A stretch of 64,000 bases of DNA. Source: Nitrospirota bacterium. GTDB taxonomy: Bacteria; Nitrospirota; Thermodesulfovibrionia; Thermodesulfovibrionales; Dissulfurispiraceae. The notes under the pieces are model-generated. The model was not told the origin of the DNA. It did no database searches and saw only the letters and a program-made list of their open reading frames with translations. Of the stretch, positions 36,292 to 45,143 are shown one piece after another. Location of the stretch: NCBI GenBank assembly GCA_021791055.1, contig JAJYXI010000002.1:50449-114448 (forward strand), written 5' to 3'. Positions within the stretch are counted from its first letter, which is position 1; each line of letters starts with the position of its first letter. The translations under genes were made by a program, and so were the position numbers.

Positions 36292-36736
36292 TTGTTCTCC
36301 CTGTGAGATTTATTCTTATGGTTGCAGTAGAACCTCTACTATTTGCGATGGTAACACTCCCTCCCAGTCCGCTCACTGTTCCCCTTGTCAAAAAGGTAAC
36401 AGAAGGAGCGCCGCCAGCAAAGGCAGCAGCAGTAATCGTAATATCATTTGCAAAGATTGTAAGATTTTTCGTTTCCATTACTGTGCCAGGTGGCTGCTCT
36501 ATAGTATAAGTACTGCCGTTGACATTAAATGTTACCCCGTACTGTCTATTCTCCGCTATTGCCCTTTCCTTACAAAGAAAAATATCACCCATAATGTCTC
36601 TTGCTGCACTTTTAAGCCTTGAGTTGGTAGCATAACTCTGTAGTTGCGGTATGGCAATTGCAGCCACAATTCCTATAATTGCAATAACCACCAAAAGCTC
36701 AACGAGTGAAAAGCCTTTTTGTCCGATGTGTTTCAT
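36269..36736 (-). CDS. GspH/FimT-like minor pilin, first gene of the pilus operon
   Basis: A 155-residue prepilin-like protein with leader MKHIGQKG and cleavage before FSLVELLVVIAIIGI, the N-terminus of FimT/GspH and pseudopilins. Downstream text (RLKSAARDIMGDIFLCKERAIAENRQYGV) also matches FimT/GspH. The likely sigma-54 or sigma-70 start point almost coincides with the ATG and there is no ribosome-binding site, so the message may be leaderless. The operon continues with pilV, pilW, pilX and pilY1. Confidence 0.88.
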   Translation of the reverse strand: MKHIGQKGFSLVELLVVIAIIGIVAAIAIPQLQSYATNSRLKSAARDIMGDIFLCKERAIAENRQYGVTFNVNGSTYTIEQPPGTVMETKNLTIFANDITITAAAFAGGAPSVTFLTRGTVSGLGGSVTIANSRGSTATIRINLTGRTSVQFNLQ

Positions 36737-36748
36737 AAAATCAATTAT

Positions 36749-36764
36749 AGCAATTAAAATGCCA
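36749..36764 (-). promoter_or_regulatory. Sigma-54-type promoter upstream of the minor-pilin operon
   Basis: On the minus strand TGGCAT and TTGCT are separated by five bases, the exact sigma-54 spacing (TGGCAC-N5-TTGCW). The next gene upstream encodes a sigma-54-dependent activator. A TATAAT also overlaps just downstream (near 36743-36748), so a sigma-70 promoter is an alternative. The implied start is about 36738, two bases from the ATG. Confidence 0.65.
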
Positions 36765-36866
36765 TAAGAATATAGTTTGGATTATCTTTGATTTTTCAAG
36801 GAATTCTAAAAGGTATATCTTTAATTTGTGTAGCGCGATTCACAATGATATGTATTTCATTACATA

Positions 36867-38216
36867 TCAGCCGATCCCATATTCCTTTATCTTATTAAGA
36901 AGGGTTTTATAGCTGACCTTTAAAATCTCTGCTGCCCTGCTTTTATTTCCATATGTTTGTCTAAGGGCATTTTCTATTCTTGACTTCTCGGCAGATCTTG
37001 CTGCGGATTCTGCGACCTCATGCAAAGGAGCGTCTAAATTAATCCTTTCCTTCACATCCGTGCCAAAACTCAGATGTTCAGGCAAAAGGGCTGCGCCATC
37101 GCATAGAATAACAGCCCTTTCTATCACATTTTTCAGTTCCCTTACATTACCCTTCCATTCATTGTTTAAAAGAATTCTTTCTACCTCTGGTGAGATTAAA
37201 GGCTCATTTTTATTCATCTCTTTAGAAAACTGTGAAACAAAATAGCGTGCAAGAGGAATAATGTCTTCCCTCCTCTCCCTCAATGGCGGTATAACTATGG
37301 GAAACACATTCAGCCTATAAAACAGGTCTTCCCTGAAGCAGCCTTCAGCAACCTCTTTTTCAAGATTCTTGTTGCTTGCTGCAATTACCCTTACATCAAC
37401 CCTTATAGTCTTAGTGCCGCCTACCCTTTCAAACTCGTTTTCCTGAAGCACCCTTAAGAGTTTAGATTGCAATGGCATTTCCATATCACCTATTTCATCC
37501 AGAAAAATCGTGCCTTTATCTGCGAGTTCAAACCTGCCGGGCTTTGTTTCGCCTGCGCCTGTAAATGCGCCTTTTTCATGCCCGAATATTTCGTTTTCTA
37601 TTAAATCTTTGGGGATTGCTGCACAATTAACAGCCACAAAGGGATCCTTTGACCTCTGGCTCAGGTGGTGGATTGTCCTTGCTATGAGCTCCTTTCCAGT
37701 GCCGCTCTCACCTAAGATTAAAACAGTGGTTTTAAGGGATGCTACTTTTCTTGCCTTTTCCATCACTTCATTCCATGTCTTGCTGACTCCAACCATCTCA
37801 GGCATTTTTAGAAATCTATGAAATTCTTTCTTCAGGATGAGATTTTCTTTTTCAATGGTTCTCTCTGCCAATGCCCTTTTGGCTATAAGCAAAAGATGGT
37901 CGGGGTCAAAGGGCTTGGTGATAAAATCATAGGCCCCTTGTTTTACAGCCTTTACAGCAGTCTCAATACTTCCGTATGCGGTCATTACAATTACAGGGAT
38001 AAGAGGGAAACTCTCTTTCGCCGCCTTAAGGATTTCCATACCATTGCCGTCAGGTAGTTTCAGGTCTGTAACTACTGCGCTCAAATCTGATGAAAGCAAC
38101 GAAACACCATCCTTAACAGTATATGCTGCCTTGACGCTAAAGCCTTCGGACTGAAAGGCTTTAGTCAGCATGTCTGACATGCTCTTTTTATCTTCTACTA
38201 TCAGGATTGTTTGCAT
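36867..38216 (-). CDS. Sigma-54-dependent response regulator (NtrC/PilR class)
   Basis: A 449-residue activator with three domains: a receiver (1-120; phospho-site D51 in VVTDLKLPDGNG, acidic pair E8/D9), an AAA+ domain (about 140-370; GESGTGKE, GAFTGA for sigma-54 contact, FLDEIGDM) and a Fis-type helix-turn-helix (NKSRAAEILKVSYKTLLNKI). It follows the histidine kinase after two bases. With a sigma-54-type site before the next operon it most likely switches on the minor-pilin genes, similar in logic to PilSR. Confidence 0.95.
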   Translation of the reverse strand: MQTILIVEDKKSMSDMLTKAFQSEGFSVKAAYTVKDGVSLLSSDLSAVVTDLKLPDGNGMEILKAAKESFPLIPVIVMTAYGSIETAVKAVKQGAYDFITKPFDPDHLLLIAKRALAERTIEKENLILKKEFHRFLKMPEMVGVSKTWNEVMEKARKVASLKTTVLILGESGTGKELIARTIHHLSQRSKDPFVAVNCAAIPKDLIENEIFGHEKGAFTGAGETKPGRFELADKGTIFLDEIGDMEMPLQSKLLRVLQENEFERVGGTKTIRVDVRVIAASNKNLEKEVAEGCFREDLFYRLNVFPIVIPPLRERREDIIPLARYFVSQFSKEMNKNEPLISPEVERILLNNEWKGNVRELKNVIERAVILCDGAALLPEHLSFGTDVKERINLDAPLHEVAESAARSAEKSRIENALRQTYGNKSRAAEILKVSYKTLLNKIKEYGIG

Positions 38217-38218
38217 AG

Positions 38219-39067
38219 TCAGTCGTTCGGTAAGAAGATGCGAAAAGTGCTGCCTTTTCCCTCTATGCTCTCCACACTAATATTACCACCGTGCCCCATC
38301 ACTATCTTTTGCACAAGGGCTAATCCAATTCCTGAGCCTCCATCCTTTGTCGTATAAAATGGCATGAATATCCTGTTTAAATCCTCTTCAGGTATACCCC
38401 TGCCATTGTCTTTGACATCGATAAATACACCATCTCTGTCTAAATGAATACCCCTCTCTATATTTATCCATACTTTCTCGCCGGCATCAAGGGCATTATG
38501 GATAAGATTCCTTATTGCCTGCTTTATCAGGGGCTCATCCGCCTTGATTACAACATCATCGTTAAAAGAAAAATTTATCTTGTGTCCGGACTCTCCCATT
38601 CCTTGAATTACATCCCTGATAGAGCTTGTCAGGTTTGTATCGGCTTTTTTCATCGGCTCTGACTTCGAGAATTTAAGCAGCTCCTCCATGACGAGATTCA
38701 TTTCGCTGATTTCATTGATAATGTTCTGAACAATCTCTCTTCTGCTGTCGTTTTCGTCAAGACTTTTCAGGAGAAGCCTTGCATAGCCGACTATAACGCC
38801 CATAGGATTCCTGAATTCATGTGCAATCCCTGCAGACATCTCTCCGAGCGCAGCGAATCTCTCCTTTATTACAAGCTGGTCTTTGAGGGATTTTATTTCA
38901 TCTCCGAGGGCCCGGAATGCATTTACAACGGTATTTATCTCCGCACTTTCTGTTTTTGCTTCTTCCTTCTTCAAAAGGCGGGGCAGGAATATTGCAACAA
39001 TAAAGAGTAATATTAGAAATACCGAGGCTGTTAAGAAAATAATGAGGCTTTCCGGGGATGTTTTCAT
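38219..39067 (-). CDS. Membrane histidine kinase
   Basis: About 282 residues from the ATG at 39067 (MKTSPESLII). One N-terminal membrane helix (about 5-30) is followed by a cytoplasmic HisKA domain with the phospho-histidine in IAHEFRNPMG, and a HATPase domain with N, G1 (DNGRGIPEEDL) and G2 (GGSGIGLALV) boxes. There is no PAS or large sensor domain, so the input is unknown. A TTG at 39085 is a possible earlier start, but it lies inside a long hairpin. It is paired with the downstream NtrC-type regulator. Confidence 0.92.
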   Translation of the reverse strand: MKTSPESLIIFLTASVFLILLFIVAIFLPRLLKKEEAKTESAEINTVVNAFRALGDEIKSLKDQLVIKERFAALGEMSAGIAHEFRNPMGVIVGYARLLLKSLDENDSRREIVQNIINEISEMNLVMEELLKFSKSEPMKKADTNLTSSIRDVIQGMGESGHKINFSFNDDVVIKADEPLIKQAIRNLIHNALDAGEKVWINIERGIHLDRDGVFIDVKDNGRGIPEEDLNRIFMPFYTTKDGGSGIGLALVQKIVMGHGGNISVESIEGKGSTFRIFLPND

Positions 39068-39080
39068 GTAATCGTTCACT

Positions 39081-39133
39081 GGCAAATGACAGGCAGGTGT
39101 CGTATAAAGTCAATCACCTGCCTGTCATTCGCC
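39081..39133. repeat. Long hairpin between the DsbC-like gene and the kinase gene
   Basis: Arms 39081-39099 and 39115-39133 are inverted copies (AATGACAGGCAGGTG core) matching at 18 of 19 positions around a 15-base loop. The stop codon of the DsbC-like gene is within one arm. There is no T run, so it is more likely a processing or stability element than a classical terminator. Confidence 0.75.
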
Positions 39134-39922
39134 TTTCCTGTTAATCATCTCTATGAGTTTATCTGCAGGCATTGCTCCGGAATAAATCTTGCCATCGGGC
39201 ATTATCATTGTAGGGGTGCCTGTAATACCAAGGGATTCGGCCAGTTTTATATTATTATCTATTTCCTTTGTGTCACAATCGGTTTTAGGAATAGGTTTAT
39301 TTTCAAAATTGTCTTCAAGCATATTTAAAGATTTGTTGCATACAATACTTTTGGATTTCCAGTATGCATCCTTATGCATCTTTAACGGAAATAGTTTTAT
39401 ATAAAAAACAATATCTTTTCTCTTTTCTAAAACCTTCTTCATCTCCTGATGAAGTTTCCCGCAGTACGGTCAATCGGGGTCTGTAAATACAATCACCTTT
39501 TTGGCCGCACTGGCGTTGCCCATGACCAATGCATTGTTCAACGGTATCTTCGAGAAATTAGTCTTCCCCAAGGGGATTTTCTGGACACTTTCCGCTGTTT
39601 TATTCGCACCTGTGCTTACCTCGATTATCGGGCCTGGCAGGATATACTTTTTGGAGAAATCTACATAAAACATGCCCTTTTTTCCATTGTCGTCTATGGA
39701 TATTTCCCAAAGGCTCTTTACAGGACTCATCTGGATGTTTAAAACCTTCGCATGGGAAAGGTTCATCTTTTTAAGTATGCCGCTAACCTCCTGTTTGTTT
39801 AACGAATGGCATTTTCTGCAATCTCCCTCGCAGCCGCTGCTGCTAAAGGCATTTGCGATGTTTAAATCGAAATGCGGGAACAAAAAATAGAAAGCAAATA
39901 TAAGTGTCAATATAAATCTCAT
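39125..39922 (-). CDS. Probable selenocysteine-containing DsbC-like thiol-disulfide isomerase
   Basis: Read through an in-frame TGA at 39470-39472 this is one 265-residue exported protein. A signal peptide (1-25) leads to CRKCH, a c-type heme-binding site at 35-39, then a DsbC-like body and a thioredoxin-fold part with VFTDPD, Sec151, PYCGKLH, ending with GTPTMIMPDG (cis-proline loop). Ordinary relatives have cysteine where the TGA lies (CPYC). The TGA is followed by a hairpin with the geometry of a bacterial SECIS. AAGGAGGT precedes the ATG. Taken as two genes, the second half would lack a proper start and the active site would be split. Alternatives are a nonsense mutation or a base error. 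Confidence 0.78.
39437..39454 (-). promoter_or_regulatory. Candidate bacterial SECIS element
   Basis: On the coding strand CTTCATC-AGGA-GATGAAG forms a perfect 7-pair stem with a 4-base loop. The loop begins 22 bases after the in-frame TGA and has G at its second position; bacterial SECIS elements typically have a small apical loop about 16-37 bases after UGA with G among the first two loop bases. All of it lies within the coding sequence, as in bacteria. Confidence 0.7.
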
Positions 39923-40004
39923 AAGGGATACCTCCTTGTTTGCTTTATAATAACATAATATTTCCTTTCAATTTCAAGGCATTTTTTGGTATAATTTTCT
40001 CGCA

Positions 40005-40556
40005 ATGGAAGAAATGGAAATACCTGACAACAAACGCATCCAGAAGGCATCGCTCGAGGCTTTGTTGTTTGCAGCCGGAGAGCCTGTTACAGTAAGCGCT
40101 ATTGTAAAGACAACCGAAATACCCGAGCCCGAGATTAAAAAATTAATGGACGAATTAATCTCTGATTACAGGGAGAGAAATTCAGGAATACTGGTTGCCG
40201 AGATCGCTGACGGCTATCAGATGGTTACAAATCCCGATTTTTCGATGTGGGTGAAGAAATTCAAAAATATAAACCAGACAAGCAAGCTGTCGCCGCCGAC
40301 CCTTGAAACTCTTGCAATCATAGCCTACAAACAGCCGATAACAAAGCTCGAAATAGACCAGTTGAGAGGTGTTAACTCTGACGGTACTGTCAAGAGCCTG
40401 CTGGACAAGAGACTTATCAGGATTGTCGGCAAAAAAGAGACTCCGGGCAGGCCGTTTCTCTACGGGACAACAAAGGAGTTTCTGCAGTACTTCGGTCTTA
40501 AAAACTTAAGCGATCTGCCGCCAATTAATGATTTTTTAAGGGATGAGGCAGCATAA
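40005..40556 (+). CDS. scpB: Segregation and condensation protein B
   Basis: Winged-helix KITE protein that binds ScpA and SMC in chromosome segregation. The 183-residue length fits; SLEALLFAAGEPVTVS, LETLAIIAYKQPITKLEIDQLRGVNSDG and GRPFLYGTTKEFLQYFGL are family signatures. scpA is usually next to it but is not here. A TATAAT box at 39990-39995 lies only nine bases before the ATG, so the message may be leaderless or translation may start at the ATG at 40014. Confidence 0.96.
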   Translation: MEEMEIPDNKRIQKASLEALLFAAGEPVTVSAIVKTTEIPEPEIKKLMDELISDYRERNSGILVAEIADGYQMVTNPDFSMWVKKFKNINQTSKLSPPTLETLAIIAYKQPITKLEIDQLRGVNSDGTVKSLLDKRLIRIVGKKETPGRPFLYGTTKEFLQYFGLKNLSDLPPINDFLRDEAA

Positions 40557-40583
40557 ACTTTGAACACGAGAGGAGAAAATAGT

Positions 40584-41729
40584 ATGAAAAAGATCTATGC
40601 ATTGTTGTTCGTTATCTTCCTTTTCTCATCATCTGCCGCTTATGCTAACACTTATACCGTTAAAAACGGCGACTCTTTATATAAGATCTCAAAAAGATTC
40701 AATATTCCCGAATCTGAAATAAAGAAAGCAAATAATCTGAAATCAAATAAACTGAGCATAGGGATGAAACTGGCCATTCCTAATGCCAAAAAGAAAAACA
40801 GCGAGAGCTCTAACAGAAATTATCACTCGGTCAAAAAGGGCGATACCCTAAAGAAGATTGCAAAGCAGTATTCGATACCAGAAAAGGAATTAAAAGAAAT
40901 TAACAACCTCAAGACAGATAAACTGAAGGTTGGTCGGCAGATTTTAGTGAAGAAAACATCTCAGAGTATTGAAGATTCCCGTAAAACATTTTATAAAGAA
41001 AAATCCCCCCAGAATACAGAGGAAGAGAGAACATATACGGTTAAAAAAGGAGACAACATCTGGAGGATTGCAAAGAGGTTTGATATAAGCGTAGAAGAGC
41101 TTAAGGAAATAAATGGACTGCAGAACAACTCCCTGAAAACAGGACAAAAGCTTGTTGTTTCAAAAACAGCAGCAGAGCCCAAGGAGACCGAAGATATTAA
41201 GGCAATACAGGCCAGCTATGACAGAAAGGCAACACCTGTCATAACATCTGCGAGATTGGAAGAGGTAAAAGAGCTTTCAAACTCAAAAGACCTCTCAAAG
41301 ATGAGCATAAATGAAAGACTCATACTATTTGCAAAAAAGATGCTGCATCTGCCATATAAATTCGGCGGCAATGGCTCTTTTGGACTTGATTGCTCTGCAT
41401 ATGTTCAGAAGGTATACGGAATTGCAGGAATCAATCTGCCTCGTAGTGCAAGAGAACAGTTCGGCGTGGGAGAGTCCGTGGATAAAGATGAGCTCTCAAC
41501 CGGAGACCTGGTGTTTTTCAGGACATATGCATCTTTTCCGTCACATGTTGGTATATATCTCGGCAATAATCTCTTCATTCATGCATCCACAAGGTCTAAA
41601 AAGATCACTATTGACAGCCTTGAAAGCCCGTATTATTTGAAGCGTTTTATTGGCGCAAAGAGATTGATAGAGGAAGACGAAGTAAAAATAACCGAACCTC
41701 CGGAGGTTTGGTCAAAAGAAAAGAACTAA
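40584..41729 (+). CDS. LysM-NlpC/P60 peptidoglycan hydrolase
   Basis: An exported cell-wall endopeptidase of about 381 residues. The start at 40584 (MKKIYALLF) has GAGGAG upstream and gives a signal peptide ending near AYA. Three LysM domains follow (TYTVKNGDSLYKISKRF, SVKKGDTLKKIAKQY, TYTVKKGDNIWRIAKRF), then an NlpC/P60 domain with catalytic cysteine in GLDCSAYVQ and histidines in PSHVGIYLG and FIHASTRS. It probably cuts peptide cross-links during growth or division. It follows scpB after 27 bases. Confidence 0.93.
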   Translation: MKKIYALLFVIFLFSSSAAYANTYTVKNGDSLYKISKRFNIPESEIKKANNLKSNKLSIGMKLAIPNAKKKNSESSNRNYHSVKKGDTLKKIAKQYSIPEKELKEINNLKTDKLKVGRQILVKKTSQSIEDSRKTFYKEKSPQNTEEERTYTVKKGDNIWRIAKRFDISVEELKEINGLQNNSLKTGQKLVVSKTAAEPKETEDIKAIQASYDRKATPVITSARLEEVKELSNSKDLSKMSINERLILFAKKMLHLPYKFGGNGSFGLDCSAYVQKVYGIAGINLPRSAREQFGVGESVDKDELSTGDLVFFRTYASFPSHVGIYLGNNLFIHASTRSKKITIDSLESPYYLKRFIGAKRLIEEDEVKITEPPEVWSKEKN

Positions 41730-41767
41730 CCTCTTAATACCTCCGGATTTGAGTGGTATATATATAC

Positions 41768-42043
41768 ATGAAAGTAAGGGCACATCTCTATATTTCCGGA
41801 AGAGTTCAAGGGGTTTATTACAGAGCATTTACTCAGGAAGTTGCCGATTCCCTCGGACTGACAGGATGGGTTAGAAACCGGCCTGATAGAAAAGTCGAAG
41901 CGGTCTTTGAAGGGGAAAAGGATTTAATCGAAAAAGCCATTATGAAATGTCATCAGGGACCTCCTGCCTCACGGGTAACAGACATTGATGTCACATGGGA
42001 AAACCAACTGGAAGACTTCAGCGACTTCAGGATAAGGTATTGA
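41768..42043 (+). CDS. acyP: Acylphosphatase
   Basis: Small enzyme hydrolysing acyl phosphates. The start at 41768 (MKVRAHLYISGRVQGVYYR) gives about 91 residues, the standard size; GRVQGVYYR holds the phosphate-binding arginine and GWVRNRPDRKVEAVFEG the catalytic asparagine. The five extra residues upstream (MVYIY) are unlikely. No strong ribosome-binding site is visible. Confidence 0.93.
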   Translation: MKVRAHLYISGRVQGVYYRAFTQEVADSLGLTGWVRNRPDRKVEAVFEGEKDLIEKAIMKCHQGPPASRVTDIDVTWENQLEDFSDFRIRY

Positions 42044-42044
42044 T

Positions 42045-42077
42045 TTGTAAACCATCCCAGTCGCTTTTAGTTGACAT
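42045..42077 (+). promoter_or_regulatory. BirA-type operator upstream of bioB
   Basis: TTGTAAACC (42045-42053) matches the BirA half-site perfectly. After 15 bases AGTTGACAT (42069-42077) matches the mirror half GGTTTACAA at six of nine positions. A TTGACA -35 box (42071-42076) overlaps it. The site implies biotin-dependent repression of bioB by a BirA with a DNA-binding domain. Confidence 0.55.
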
Positions 42078-42105
42078 TTAGTTTGGATTTCAGAGAAAAT
42101 AATCT

Positions 42106-43086
42106 GTGATTGACAGTCTGGAAGATAAGATCATCTTAAGCGGATATTCGATAACCAAAGAAGAAGCGCTCCAGCTTGTTCAAATCCAGCCTTCAGCCTT
42201 CAGCCTTCAGCATTTTTTTAATCTATTCTCTGCTGCCAACAGGATAAGAGAGACTTTCAGGGAAAATTCTGTTGACCTGTGTTCTATTGTCAATGCAAAA
42301 TCAGGAGCATGTCCGGAAGACTGCTCCTACTGCGCTCAGTCGTCAAAGAGCAAAATCGAAGTTCTCGTTTATCCCCTCGTTAAAAAAGATATTGTGATTG
42401 ACAAGGCAAAAGAGGCAAAAGACGCAGGTGTTAAAAGATTTTGTGTAGTAACAAGCGGCAGAAAGATCGGTAAAAATGAACTTATAGAGATAGCATCGAT
42501 GATTACAGACATAAGGAGTATAGGTCTTCTTCCATGCGCAACATTGGGACTTATGGATAAGGAAGAGCTTTCCTTTCTTAAAGAAAGCGGCCTTGAACGC
42601 TACCACCACAACCTCGAAACATCAGAGAGATTCTTTCCTGAAATATGCAGAACCCATACATATCACGACAAGTTAAAAACAATTGATGCAGCAAAAGCTG
42701 TTGGACTTTCCATCTGTTCAGGAGGCATATTTGGCTTAGGGGAAACATGGCAGGACAGGATAGACATGGCCTTTGCAATAAAAGAATTAAATGTGGATTC
42801 TGTGCCTATCAATTTTTTAATACCTGTCAAAGGCACATCCATGGGTGACAGAGACTTCCTCCACCCGTTTGAAGCCCTTAAGATTATAAGCCTTTACAGG
42901 TTCATACTCCCGGAAAAGGAGATACGGGTCTGCGGCGGAAGGATGCAAATACTCGGAGAGTTCAACTCAATGGTCTTCATGGCCGGTGCAGACGCCCTGC
43001 TCACAGGGAATTACCTCACAACAACAGGCAGGACATTCAAAGACGATCTGAGGCTTATAGAGCAATACGGATTAAGGGTACTATAG
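42106..43086 (+). CDS. bioB: Biotin synthase
   Basis: Radical-SAM enzyme inserting sulfur into dethiobiotin. The cluster motif is CPEDCSYCAQSS, followed by the usual TSGRK, YHHNLETSERFF and GLGETWQDR motifs; 326 residues is typical. The start is GTG at 42106. Near residues 28-36 a four-copy 7-bp repeat (CAGCCTT) encodes PSAFSLQ within the N-terminal part. Other biotin genes are not in this window; a BirA-type site lies upstream. Confidence 0.96.
   Translation: MIDSLEDKIILSGYSITKEEALQLVQIQPSAFSLQHFFNLFSAANRIRETFRENSVDLCSIVNAKSGACPEDCSYCAQSSKSKIEVLVYPLVKKDIVIDKAKEAKDAGVKRFCVVTSGRKIGKNELIEIASMITDIRSIGLLPCATLGLMDKEELSFLKESGLERYHHNLETSERFFPEICRTHTYHDKLKTIDAAKAVGLSICSGGIFGLGETWQDRIDMAFAIKELNVDSVPINFLIPVKGTSMGDRDFLHPFEALKIISLYRFILPEKEIRVCGGRMQILGEFNSMVFMAGADALLTGNYLTTTGRTFKDDLRLIEQYGLRVL
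42187..42214. repeat. Direct 7-bp repeat array in bioB
   Basis: Units CAGCCTT three times and CAGCATT once, in frame near the N-terminus of bioB, before the radical-SAM core. Confidence 0.85.
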
Positions 43087-43121
43087 CAATTTATAGATGT
43101 CAGCAGGGTGCGGCTGACAAG

Positions 43122-44780
43122 TTACTCCATTATTGCGCCGCTGCTGGCAGAGCTGACGAGCTTTGCATATCTCGCAAGATAGCCGTGCCTTATTTTTGGC
43201 TTTGGCTGTTTCCATTGAGAGAGCCTCTTTTTAATCTCTTCATCAGGAATCAAGACTTCTATCTTTCTTTTGGGGATATCTATTTTTATTTTATCTCCAT
43301 TCTTCAATACAGCAATCGGTCCTCCCTCCATTGCCTCTGGAGAGATATGGCCTATGCATGGCCCACGCGTGCCGCCGGAGAATCTGCCGTCAGTTATAAG
43401 TGCAACAGATTCGCTCAACCCCATACCAGCTATCGCAGATGTTGGAGATAACATCTCTCTCATGCCAGGGCCTCCTTTTGGCCCCTCATATCTTATGACA
43501 ACCACATCGCCCGCCTTAATATTTCCGTTCAATATAGCCTTCATTCCTTCTTCCTCTGAATCAAACACCCTGGCAGTTCCCTCAAATCTCATCATGTTCT
43601 TGCTTACAGCAGTCTGTTTAACAACAGCTCCTTGAGGTGCAAGGTTACCCTTTAGTATGGCAATGCCGCCCTCCTTGTGGTGAGCCTTATCCAAAGGTCT
43701 TATAACATCACCGTCCATCACACACGCCTGTTCAGCAATCTCAAGAATATTCTTCCCGGAAACTGTTGGATTTTGATTAAGCATATCCTTCAATCTCTTC
43801 AAGACAGCAGGAATTCCGCCGGCATAATCGAGGTCTTCCATGTAATGCTGTCCGCCCGGAATCATATTGGCTATATGGGGCGTTTTCCTGCTTAATTCAT
43901 CAAAAGTCTCAAGGGGCAATTTAACTCCTGCCTCGTGGGCAATTGCAGGGATGTGTAAAACAGTATTGGTAGAGCCTCCAAGTGCGAGGTCAACCATGAT
44001 TGCATTCTGAAACGCCCTGTCTGTCATTATCTTTCTCGGGGTAATATTCTTCTTTATTAACTCCACTATCTTTACTCCGCTTTCAAATGCAATTCTCTTC
44101 TTATGTGCCAATACAGCAGGAGATGTAGCACATCCGGGCAGGCTCATTCCAAGGGATTCCGTCACGCATGCCATTGTGTTGGCTGTGTACATTCCCTGAC
44201 ACGAGCCGGCGCCCGGACAGGCGCACATCTCAAGCGCCTGAAGTTCATCATCCTTTATCAAACCCTTTTTGTATTTACCCACAGCCTCAAAGGTGTCGCT
44301 TGTAAGGTTAAGCCTCCTGCCCATATAGTGCCCTGATAGCATAGGGCCTGCAGTAACTACAATGCTTGGTATATTTAGTCTTGCAGCAGCCATAAGCATG
44401 CCGGGCGTTATCTTATCGCAGTTTGTAAGAAGAACAAGGCCGTCAAGCTGATGAGCCTCTGCAATTGTCTCTACCATGTCCGCAATAAGCTCCCTCGAAG
44501 GGAGGGAATAATGCATTCCCCTGTGCCCCATTGCAATTCCATCGCAAATTCCGGGAATGCCAAAAAAGAAAGGGTAGCCGCCTCCTGTATGTACACCCTT
44601 TTCTATAAATCTCTCTAAATCTCTCATGCCAATGTGGCCCGGAATAATATCCGTAAAACTGGTTGCAACACCAATAAAAGGCTTGTTCATCTCGCTCTTA
44701 GGAATGCCTGTTGCATAAAGGAGTGCCCTGTGCGGTACGCGCTCAAGACCTTCCTTTATAATCCTGCTCCTTTTGACCAT
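43122..44780 (-). CDS. ilvD: Dihydroxy-acid dehydratase
   Basis: Dehydrates dihydroxy acids in valine, leucine and isoleucine synthesis using an iron-sulfur cluster. [10 protein letters not shown] and [18 protein letters not shown] carry cluster cysteines; [20 protein letters not shown] is the C-terminal family motif. Length 552 is standard. It stands alone, convergent with bioB, upstream of a DUF465 gene on the same strand. Confidence 0.97.
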   Translation of the reverse strand: MVKRSRIIKEGLERVPHRALLYATGIPKSEMNKPFIGVATSFTDIIPGHIGMRDLERFIEKGVHTGGGYPFFFGIPGICDGIAMGHRGMHYSLPSRELIADMVETIAEAHQLDGLVLLTNCDKITPGMLMAAARLNIPSIVVTAGPMLSGHYMGRRLNLTSDTFEAVGKYKKGLIKDDELQALEMCACPGAGSCQGMYTANTMACVTESLGMSLPGCATSPAVLAHKKRIAFESGVKIVELIKKNITPRKIMTDRAFQNAIMVDLALGGSTNTVLHIPAIAHEAGVKLPLETFDELSRKTPHIANMIPGGQHYMEDLDYAGGIPAVLKRLKDMLNQNPTVSGKNILEIAEQACVMDGDVIRPLDKAHHKEGGIAILKGNLAPQGAVVKQTAVSKNMMRFEGTARVFDSEEEGMKAILNGNIKAGDVVVIRYEGPKGGPGMREMLSPTSAIAGMGLSESVALITDGRFSGGTRGPCIGHISPEAMEGGPIAVLKNGDKIKIDIPKRKIEVLIPDEEIKKRLSQWKQPKPKIRHGYLARYAKLVSSASSGAIME

Positions 44781-44835
44781 AAAAATCCCCTTTCCCTATT
44801 TTTTGGAATGAAAACAAAGACTAAAGAACTTAATT

Positions 44836-45066
44836 CTAATTCATTGAATGATGTTTTTTATACTCTCTTATCAGCTCCGCTATCTTATCCTTTTTGTAGA
44901 GCTTTTCCTTTTTAATCCTGTGCATTTCTGCTTCTTCTTCAGGCGTAAGATAGGGTTTTCTATTAAATTCCGACAGTTGGCTATCCAGTTCTCTGTGCTC
45001 CTGATAGATGCGTCTGAATTCCTCGTTCTCCCTTTTTAAGGCGTCTACGATTTCTTCTTCTTTCAT
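44836..45066 (-). CDS. DUF465/YdcH-family small helical protein
   Basis: A 76-residue highly charged protein predicted to be an antiparallel helical hairpin: EFRRIYQEHRELDSQLSEF and LTPEEEAEMHRIKKEKL are the DUF465 pattern, which is common in proteobacteria and has no firmly assigned role. GGAGG stands before the ATG. Confidence 0.85.
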   Translation of the reverse strand: MKEEEIVDALKRENEEFRRIYQEHRELDSQLSEFNRKPYLTPEEEAEMHRIKKEKLYKKDKIAELIREYKKHHSMN

Positions 45067-45143
45067 GGCAGCCTCCTATATATGGCGAGATTTATAAAAT
45101 AAATTTTACACCAAAATGATAAAAAAAACATTACTAAAAACAA

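Noticed and set aside
39125..39442. The 3' part of the DsbC-like region as a separate gene starting at 39442
   Set aside because: It begins within the active-site region of a thioredoxin fold, has no proper signal peptide, and its frame continues without a break into the upstream part except for one TGA at the cysteine position.
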